IMG/VR virus record: IMGVR_UViG_3300048797_000368 | Location: 1 to 27,575 of that record | Length of the DNA stretch: 27,575 bases | Reading direction: 5' to 3' (one strand) | DNA from: a virus | Shown here: in pieces, positions 21,945-27,575 of the stretch | Position numbering within the stretch: the first letter of the stretch is position 1 | Layout: each line of letters begins with the position of its first letter | Notes under the pieces: generated by a model | What the model was told of the DNA's origin: nothing | Databases searched by the model: none | The model's input: the letters and a program-made list of their open reading frames with translations, nothing else | Position numbers and translations under genes: made by a program

Positions 21945-24900
21945 TGGTCACCAAACTCGACTGGGGCAAGTCCGGCCTGAGTATCACCTTCCCTGTGGCT
22001 GCCCAGCCCGCGCCCCGGGTGCAGCAGGCCTACCCGATCCCGGACATCCCCATCCAATCTGTGGTGCAGCTGGCGGTGGCCCTGGAAACGGTCGCCCAGA
22101 CGGGGCGGACCGGCATCCGGGTGACCTCCCTGGCCCTCTTCTCAGGCACCGCTGGGGCCGTCTTTTCGATCATCCATACGGCTGTCCAGGATGTGACCAC
22201 GGCCATGGAGGAACTGCCCCTCACGGGCCGCACGGCCAATATCCTCCTGGATCAGCCTCTTCCGGACGCGCTTCACTCCTTCGCACTCAAGCGCGTGGAT
22301 GCAGGCCAGACCGTCACCTGGCCGGCCGTCGTGGTGACCACTCCGGTGGACCCCACCCAGGGAACCATAATTGACCTGGTGGACCTCAACACGGACGTGG
22401 CCGATGACTGGAAAATCACGGACCAGGAGCGGCCGGAGGGCCGCCGCTGGCTGGCCGCTGCCAAGGCGCGCTGGGAGGCCGTGTACAGCCTGGCCGTGGC
22501 CGCTGGGATGACCACCCAGGCCAACGCTATGCGGGACTCCGTCTGGAAGCCCGTCTATGCCTACTTCGCGCCGATTTTTTTTCAGATTCCTGGCTTTGTG
22601 GACTACTTCAACACGGGCTACAACGGCACCCAGACCTATGATTCCTTTGGCTCCGTGATAGTGACGCCTGGCGCCTTCGCCACGGGCACCTTCACCTTCA
22701 CCAACGCCGGAACCGGCACCCAGAAATGGGACAAGCGGGGGATCTGGGACACGTTTTACAACGGCCTCCAGAACGCCTCCATCAACCTCCAGGCCACCGT
22801 GGCCGCCCGGCCAGCTGCCAGCGGCTTGGCCGGGGTGGTGAAGCCTGGCGCCGGGGTGGACATCGCACTCGATGGCACCATCTCCGCCTCTGTCTACACC
22901 CTTCCCGTGGCCTCCGCATCCGTCCTGGGCGGCGTCAAACAGGGAACGAACATCACCATCGCAGGCGATGGAACCATTTCTGCAACCGGGACGTTCGGCT
23001 CTGCCTTCTCTGTCATCACCGGACAGCCCACGGACAACGCCAATCTGGCCGCAGCCCTGGCCGGGAAGGTGGGCACCTTCGACTCCAGGCTCACTGACTC
23101 CCGCCCCGCCTCGGACGTCTGGGGCTGGGCCAAAGCCTCTGTTAAACCGGCCTACACCTATTTGGAAGTGGGCGCTGTCTCCAGTTCCGATTCCCGCCTC
23201 AGCGATGCCCGCCCGGCATCTGACGTCTGGGGATGGGCGAAGACTTCTGTTAAACCGTCCTATTCCTTTGGAGAGATTGGATTAGGGCCCATTTTAGCCA
23301 CCACCGTCACTGCCAGCGGTCAGGTTGTAGGTACCGGGTTCAAAGGTACCGGGGCTGGCGTCCATGTGTTCCTAGATGCGGGTTCTGCCTCGGGCGCCAC
23401 CTACATCAACTACAACACGGGAACCGGCGGGGCCATCTTCTGCAACGGTGCATCTGCACCAGTGGCGTCCATTTCCAATACGGGGGTGTACTCGGGTTCC
23501 AGTGGGTTGTTCAGTGGCGACCTCCTTACTGGTGCAAAATTGGGGTGGGCATATACCCAGGGCGCAATTCGCACTCTATGGGGTGGAGCATTCGGGGGCG
23601 TTGTCCAGATCAAGGCGGACGCCGCCACGGCTAACAGGTGGGGACGGATCGGCATCACGGATTCTGTAGGGGATTGGCAGGGTGGACTGACCATTGCCAA
23701 TGATCTGTCTGCTGCGTTTGATGCTGGCATCTCGGCGACCACTGCCACCATAGGCGGGGTTAGCCTGCCTGGTAGCAACCGAATCAATGGCGCGTCTAAC
23801 CTTGTCATTAATGCATCAGGATCAAGCCCTCTCTACCTCAACTGGGACAGCGGCAGCGGTGGAACCATTTTTGGGAACGGTGCTGGTGGGCAGGCTGGGG
23901 CTATGACTGCTGGTGGAGCATTCACGGCCGCCACCGCTAATTTTGGGGGTGGAGCGAATCCCGGATATTCCCTCTACGTCAACGGACCGCTGGGCGCTCG
24001 CGGGGATAGAGCCTATTTCGGAAACCTCACCAACGACCGCCGCCTTCAGCTCTCAAACGATGGCACTAGCTCGATAATCAACAGCACTTATGGCTCTGCT
24101 GGTGGCTCTCCGATGCTTTTTATGGTGTCCGATGTGGAGGTCATGCGGTTCGCAGCTTCGGGTGGGGCAGCCACCTTCTCTGCTGGCATCACAGCAACTA
24201 CCGGAACCTTCAGCGGAATGTTGGGGGTGTCCAGCACCATCGGCGCATACGGTCAGTTTCGGGTTAACAACACCGCAAATAACGAATGCTCTATGAGTTT
24301 CAGCAACAACAACAGCGGCATTGGGTCAGCCGGGTCCAGCCCAGGAGGGAACGTATGGGGGCTTGGGCTTGGGACCGGGGGTATCAATCCCGATTTTGGG
24401 CTGTTCAATGGGTTGCTGGGAGCCAACGCCATTCGCGTATCCCAGGCGAATAATGCTGTTACCTTCGCTGCTGGCATCTCAGCCACCACCGGGACATTTA
24501 GTTCAACTGGGACGTTCGGTGATCGTGTTTCAGCACCATGCTATGTCATTGTAGATCGGCGCAACACCAACCTCGCTCCGAATGCCTATCCCGACAATGG
24601 CATGTCTCTCCAGTTCAACCAGGCTCTTGGTGTTCCCGGGGGATGTTGGGCGAGCGCAATCACGATGCGCGGCTGGAATTCGAATTACTCCACCTGGCAG
24701 ATGGCCGGAGCGGCGGATACCACGACCAGCAAACGCTGGTTCCTGCGGGACGGCGTGGGCACCTCCTGGAACGACTGGTGCGAGATCTACCACACCGGGA
24801 ACATGGCGACCTCCCTCCAGGCCATGCTGGCCCAGACGAGCCTCCAGGGGGCTCCCGTGGCCTGCACTGTGGCCACCAAGCCCGCCGTGGGCTCCCTCAC

Positions 24901-26056
24901 CACCGGGGCCTATATCTATGTGCTGGATGACAACGCCTGGAACGTGAGCCAGGGCAATGGCATGACCACGGGCGGCACGGTCTATCAGGCCACCGGCACG
25001 GCGGGCCAGCCTGCCACCGGCTGGAGCGCGGCCAAGCTGGGCACCCTCCCCCTGGGCGTCCTTTCGGCGGCAGCGGTCGGGGCCACGGCCCTGGCCTCTG
25101 AAATCGCCATGACCACGGTTATCCGCTCCACCCTCTACACGGCGGGCGGGCGCACCAACCCCCCGGCCGGATTCAAACTCTCTGGCCCGACCTTCCTGTC
25201 CACCTGCTTGGATGACATCAACACCGGGGCCCTGCGCCAATTCCAGGCAAATATGGAACTGGGTGCCGGAGTCAACCTGGGCGGCTACGAGCTGGGCCAG
25301 CTGGCCGTGGCCAAACTGGCCAACGGTGGCACCTGGGCCTTGTCTGCTGCCGGCACCTATACCTGGGTCTGCCCCAAGGGCATCACGGAGATTACTGTCT
25401 CCGTGGTGGGCGCGGGCGGTGGCGGTGGGTGCGGGGGCTCCGGCAACGGAGTGAACGCCGGCGGCGGTGGCGGGACGGCTGAGGCCGTCATCCAGGTGAC
25501 CTATGGCACCGCCTATACCATCACGGTGGGCGCCGGTGGGGCAGCTGCAGTTTATGGCATCACGGCCGGGGACGGAGGCAATACGTCCATCACCGGCGGT
25601 GGGGTTTCCCTCACGGCAGTGGGCGGAACCCGTGGAACCCTGAACGGGAACGGTGGAAAGTCCACCGCTGGGTACGATGACCACACCACCGGAGCCACGG
25701 CCACCACGGCCGCCGGGAACGCCATCACCAAGCCTGTTTTTGCAAACCCCAGCACGGGCGTGTTCCTGAAAAAGATCTGCCCCGGGTCTGCGGGTGGGAG
25801 CCTGTCCGTCACCTACGCCTATGCGCAGGGTGGATCTGCGGACGGCGGGCTCATGCCTGGCGGCCTGCCCTCCCTGACCTCCGGCGGCGCCTATTCCGGC
25901 GGCGGTGGGTCGTCCTCTATGGGCGCCGGCGGCGCAGGTTCCACGGCCTCCGCTCCTGGTGGAACGGGACAGGGCCCTGGTGCTGGCGGCGGGTCAGGGT
26001 GGTCCGGCCAGGCCGCCGGGCGCGGCGCCGATGGCTACTGCAAGATCAACTGGTAA
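21944..26056 (+). CDS. Modular tail fibre / receptor-binding protein with glycine-rich tip
   Basis: The 1370-aa product is a modular fibre. The first 380 residues look like the tail-attachment part. Short repeats then appear: GVDIALDGTISAS and TNITIAGDGTISATG (about 305-350), and two copies of RPASDVWGWAKxSVKPxYxxxE(V/I)G (about 379-444), a motif common in tail fibres. Residues about 590-860 contain three DAGIS/SAGIT/AAGIS-ATT-x-T repeats typical of shaft segments. A pyocin-knob-like segment, KRWFLRDGVGTSWNDWCEIY plus HTGN, lies near 929-953. The last 240 residues are a glycine-rich receptor-binding-type domain (TYTWVCPKGITEITVSVVGA, AGGGGGTAEAVIQVTYG, GGGGSSSMGAGGAG). The region 23300-24700 has lower G+C and weaker codon bias than the flanks, suggesting module exchange. 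Confidence 0.88.
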   Translation: MVTKLDWGKSGLSITFPVAAQPAPRVQQAYPIPDIPIQSVVQLAVALETVAQTGRTGIRVTSLALFSGTAGAVFSIIHTAVQDVTTAMEELPLTGRTANILLDQPLPDALHSFALKRVDAGQTVTWPAVVVTTPVDPTQGTIIDLVDLNTDVADDWKITDQERPEGRRWLAAAKARWEAVYSLAVAAGMTTQANAMRDSVWKPVYAYFAPIFFQIPGFVDYFNTGYNGTQTYDSFGSVIVTPGAFATGTFTFTNAGTGTQKWDKRGIWDTFYNGLQNASINLQATVAARPAASGLAGVVKPGAGVDIALDGTISASVYTLPVASASVLGGVKQGTNITIAGDGTISATGTFGSAFSVITGQPTDNANLAAALAGKVGTFDSRLTDSRPASDVWGWAKASVKPAYTYLEVGAVSSSDSRLSDARPASDVWGWAKTSVKPSYSFGEIGLGPILATTVTASGQVVGTGFKGTGAGVHVFLDAGSASGATYINYNTGTGGAIFCNGASAPVASISNTGVYSGSSGLFSGDLLTGAKLGWAYTQGAIRTLWGGAFGGVVQIKADAATANRWGRIGITDSVGDWQGGLTIANDLSAAFDAGISATTATIGGVSLPGSNRINGASNLVINASGSSPLYLNWDSGSGGTIFGNGAGGQAGAMTAGGAFTAATANFGGGANPGYSLYVNGPLGARGDRAYFGNLTNDRRLQLSNDGTSSIINSTYGSAGGSPMLFMVSDVEVMRFAASGGAATFSAGITATTGTFSGMLGVSSTIGAYGQFRVNNTANNECSMSFSNNNSGIGSAGSSPGGNVWGLGLGTGGINPDFGLFNGLLGANAIRVSQANNAVTFAAGISATTGTFSSTGTFGDRVSAPCYVIVDRRNTNLAPNAYPDNGMSLQFNQALGVPGGCWASAITMRGWNSNYSTWQMAGAADTTTSKRWFLRDGVGTSWNDWCEIYHTGNMATSLQAMLAQTSLQGAPVACTVATKPAVGSLTTGAYIYVLDDNAWNVSQGNGMTTGGTVYQATGTAGQPATGWSAAKLGTLPLGVLSAAAVGATALASEIAMTTVIRSTLYTAGGRTNPPAGFKLSGPTFLSTCLDDINTGALRQFQANMELGAGVNLGGYELGQLAVAKLANGGTWALSAAGTYTWVCPKGITEITVSVVGAGGGGGCGGSGNGVNAGGGGGTAEAVIQVTYGTAYTITVGAGGAAAVYGITAGDGGNTSITGGGVSLTAVGGTRGTLNGNGGKSTAGYDDHTTGATATTAAGNAITKPVFANPSTGVFLKKICPGSAGGSLSVTYAYAQGGSADGGLMPGGLPSLTSGGAYSGGGGSSSMGAGGAGSTASAPGGTGQGPGAGGGSGWSGQAAGRGADGYCKINW

Positions 26057-26098
26057 CGAATCTCAACGGGCTGCGGCCCACTTTCCAAGGAGGCTTAA

Positions 26099-26485
26099 AT
26101 GCCCATCATCCTTCCCCAGACCGCCGGCAACGTGGCGCCTGAGTATGCCATCACCACCATGCAGGTGGTTCGCGCCATGGTCCCTGACGCGGCCGGCGTC
26201 ATCAAGCCCAAGTGGTCCGGCAACGCCTACTATGCCCGCACGGACTACCTGCTGGACGCGGACGGCAACCGCGTGGCCACGGTGACGCGCCCCGCCAGCC
26301 CCACCGGCATGGACATGGGCGGCCTCGCCACCCCTGGCACGGGGATGCCTGCCCAGATCTCCGACCCCATGACGGGTCACGTCAATATCCCCGAAATCGA
26401 CATTGAGGGCGGGGAGTGCCCCGTGGAAGCGGCTGAGAAGGCCATGCGCGCGGACCTGGTGGCGCGGAAGCTCATCAATGAGTGA
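26099..26485 (+). CDS. Hypothetical fibre-linked protein (128 aa)
   Basis: A strong AAGGAGG (26087-26093) precedes ATG 26099, 42 nt after the fibre gene. The protein has a beta-like centre (NAYYARTDYLLDADGNRVAT) and a Gly/Met-rich stretch (SPTGMDMGGLATPGTGMPAQ), and it ends in a helix (VEAAEKAMRADLVARKLINE). No catalytic motif, signal or TM segment is seen. Because it follows the receptor-binding protein, it may be a fibre assembly chaperone or a small tail structural protein. No family is recognised. It overlaps the next gene by 8 nt. Confidence 0.5.
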   Translation: MPIILPQTAGNVAPEYAITTMQVVRAMVPDAAGVIKPKWSGNAYYARTDYLLDADGNRVATVTRPASPTGMDMGGLATPGTGMPAQISDPMTGHVNIPEIDIEGGECPVEAAEKAMRADLVARKLINE

Positions 26486-26924
26486 GCCCCAGTTGCGCCC
26501 TCATCCCTGGTGGCTGTTCTGGCTCCCCAGCTGGTTCTGGATCACCATCTCCCCGTGCATCTATCACCCCTCCAACGTGGACCCGTCCAAGTGGCCGGCC
26601 ATCGTGGCGCATGAGTCCGTTCACCTGCGCCAGCAGGCCGCCGGGAGCAAAGTCTGGTGGTTCCTGAAATACATCTTCAGCGGCAAGTTCCGCCTGGTGG
26701 TGGAGGCTGAGGGCTACGCGGCGGAAATCATCCTGGACCGGCAGATCTATGCCCCCGCCGTGGCCGTCAGGGCCTTGGATGAGGCCGCGTCCGCCCTCGC
26801 TGGCTGGCCCTACTTCTGGGCCGCTCATGATGCCGAGTATGCGCGCCAGGTCATTTCCCAGGCGGTGGACAAACTGGACGCCTCCACTTCGGGGGCTGAT
26901 GCTCCCCTCCCCCCTTCAGCTTAG
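26478..26924 (+). CDS. Putative HExxH zinc-metallopeptidase-like protein
   Basis: The start is ATG 26478, overlapping the previous gene; the frame is open from 26403 but the extra residues are basic shadow sequence. The 148-aa product contains IVAHESVHLRQQ, an HExxH zinc-peptidase motif (His45, Glu46, His49). About 27 residues further on, VVEAEGYAAE could supply a third, glutamate ligand, as in gluzincin-like enzymes. Before it is an aromatic, hydrophobic stretch (PWWLFWLPSWFWITISP) that may be membrane-associated, and WWFLKYIFSGKFR lies between motif and putative third ligand. Similar short HExxH proteins occur in phages without a defined role. Candidate jobs are virion maturation, envelope penetration or modification of a host protein. 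Confidence 0.6.
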   Translation: MSEPQLRPHPWWLFWLPSWFWITISPCIYHPSNVDPSKWPAIVAHESVHLRQQAAGSKVWWFLKYIFSGKFRLVVEAEGYAAEIILDRQIYAPAVAVRALDEAASALAGWPYFWAAHDAEYARQVISQAVDKLDASTSGADAPLPPSA

Positions 26925-26987
26925 AAATCTGCTTTGACCCTGCCGGGCCATGTCGGCCCAGCATCCCTTTCACTATGGAGACACACC

Positions 26988-27290
26988 ATGCGCAACATTC
27001 TTTTGGAGTTAGACCCCATCCAGGCCGTCCTGCTGACGGACATTCTGGAGGAGATGGACCGGGCCGGGCAAGTCCCCCGGGGCAAGGGCCTCGCCGTCGC
27101 CGGCATTCGCATGCAGCTGGCCAACCCCTCGGACGCCCAGGAGGCCGCGGCCCGCATCAAGGCCCAGGCGCTCCATGAGGCCCAGCAGGCGGGCCCGGCC
27201 CCCACCGGCTTGCCCCAACTCCCCCCCGCGCCTCCCGTGCCCCCCGTGCCCCCCGCGCCCCCCGAACCTCCTGTGGTTCCTGGCGCATAG
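26988..27290 (+). CDS. Small protein with proline-rich C-terminus (100 aa)
   Basis: I chose ATG 26988 over the upstream ATG 26934 because GGAG (26977-26980) lies 7 nt before it. Residues 1-70 are helical and acidic/aliphatic (NILLELDPIQAVLLTDILEE, then GIRMQLANPSDAQEAAARI). The last 30 residues are a proline run of PPxP repeats (PPAPPVPPVPPAPPEPP). Such tails are usually extended and flexible and may mediate binding. It is the last + strand gene before the convergent hairpin. No family is recognised. A role in virion decoration or as a regulatory or accessory protein is open. Confidence 0.5.
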   Translation: MRNILLELDPIQAVLLTDILEEMDRAGQVPRGKGLAVAGIRMQLANPSDAQEAAARIKAQALHEAQQAGPAPTGLPQLPPAPPVPPVPPAPPEPPVVPGA

Positions 27291-27316
27291 CCTCCACTTC
27301 GCAGCACCCAAGCAAA

Positions 27317-27345
27317 GGCCCCGGCGCTCATGGCGATCCGGGGCC
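27317..27345. terminator. Convergent terminator-like hairpin
   Basis: GGCCCCGG (27317-27324) pairs with CCGGGGCC (27338-27345) across a 13-nt loop that contains a smaller potential stem. Read on the - strand, the stem is followed by TTTGCTT, a weak U tract, so it most likely terminates the - strand gene ending at 27378. It also lies 26 nt after the last + strand stop and may act in both directions. A second small hairpin, CCACC/GGTGG with a 2-base spacer, is at 27361-27372. Confidence 0.6.
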
Positions 27346-27377
27346 GCTTGCTGGGGTAATCCACCGGGGTGGAGGAT

Positions 27378-27575
27378 TCAGGCCAGGAGCCACAGGGCCA
27401 GGGGGATCAAGAGGACCCAGCAGCACCCCGCAGAGCGCCCCAGCTTCCGCTGGCGGCCGCTGCGGCTCAGGGGAATACCGATCTGGCGGGAGAGCTTCGC
27501 CTGGGCCTGGGAGACGCCCAGGGCGCGTTTCCAGGAGAAGGACAGGCCGGGGATGCCGGTGGACTTGCGCGCCAT
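27378..27575 (-). CDS. Small basic protein with hydrophobic C-terminal tail
   Basis: This is the only convincing gene on the - strand. It starts with ATG at the very last bases of the window and ends at TGA (27380-27378), giving 65 aa. The N-terminal 50 residues are basic, with several Gly-Ile-Pro turns (KSTGIPGLSFSWKRALGVSQ, IGIPLSRSGRQRKLG). The last 15 are hydrophobic (CCWVLLIPLALWLLA), a possible tail anchor. It may mark the edge of the phage late operon, as host DNA, a lysogenically expressed accessory gene, or the next phage module. I do not recognise a function. Its codon use is as G+C-biased as the phage genes. Confidence 0.5.
   Translation of the reverse strand: MARKSTGIPGLSFSWKRALGVSQAQAKLSRQIGIPLSRSGRQRKLGRSAGCCWVLLIPLALWLLA

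Noticed and set aside
21944-26056. Possible diversity-generating retroelement target in the fibre
   Set aside because: No reverse transcriptase gene or template repeat is present in the window, and the fibre end is a glycine-rich domain rather than a C-type lectin-like variable region.
27378-27575. Assigning a toxin or antirepressor role to the - strand gene
   Set aside because: Only size, charge and a hydrophobic tail are visible, and there is no partner gene in the window.

Overview
The window is a contiguous stretch of a temperate, tailed, G+C-rich phage or prophage. Almost everything is on the + strand in tightly packed, often ATGA- or GTGA-overlapping genes, and only one small gene at the right edge is on the - strand. 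AGGAGG-type ribosome binding sites, heavy G/C use at third codon positions, and a lysis cassette with a signal-peptide lytic transglycosylase plus membrane-anchored coiled-coil proteins suggest a high-GC Gram-negative host, such as a proteobacterium or acidobacterium. The sequence alone does not allow a firmer taxonomic call.

Layout. (1) 1-2051 is the end of an early operon: two small unknown proteins, a DEDDh 3'-5' exonuclease and a tyrosine integrase, all overlapping. (2) 2141-2502 holds two small accessory genes closed by an intrinsic terminator. (3) 2572-4575 is the lysis region: a 3-TM holin candidate, an SLT-type transglycosylase and two TM/coiled-coil proteins. (4) 4600-5373 is a lambda gpZ-like minor tail protein candidate sitting ahead of the terminase. 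(5) 5374-5555 is the longest non-coding gap, with an AT-rich nested inverted repeat directly upstream of the terminase genes (candidate cos/pac or late control region). (6) 5556-13517 is packaging and head: TerS (Nu1-like), TerL (gpA-like), a DUF6148/gpW-like connector, lambda-type portal, S49 protease with a nested scaffold, decoration protein, Mu gpT-like major capsid, and two head-completion candidates. (7) 13514-26056 is the tail: terminator candidate, tail tube candidate, G and G-T frameshift chaperones, a 1079-aa tape measure, a large tail-tip protein, a small tail protein and a 1370-aa receptor-binding fibre with a glycine-rich tip. (8) 26099-27290 holds a fibre-linked small protein, a putative HExxH zinc-metallopeptidase-like protein and a proline-tailed protein. 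A terminator-like hairpin then separates this operon from the converging - strand gene at 27378-27575.

No sheath or baseplate-wedge genes are seen, so the virion is probably a siphovirus. Gene order follows lambda (Nu1-A-W-B-C/Nu3-D-E-FI-FII-U-V-G/T-H), but the capsid protein resembles Mu gpT, making this a mosaic. The most interesting unexplained signals are a perfect 22-bp palindrome present twice (2507-2528, 7945-7966), the inverted-repeat block before terS, the HExxH protein in the tail-end operon, and a low-GC, repeat-containing segment inside the fibre gene. No defence system, CRISPR array, tRNA or insertion sequence was recognised.
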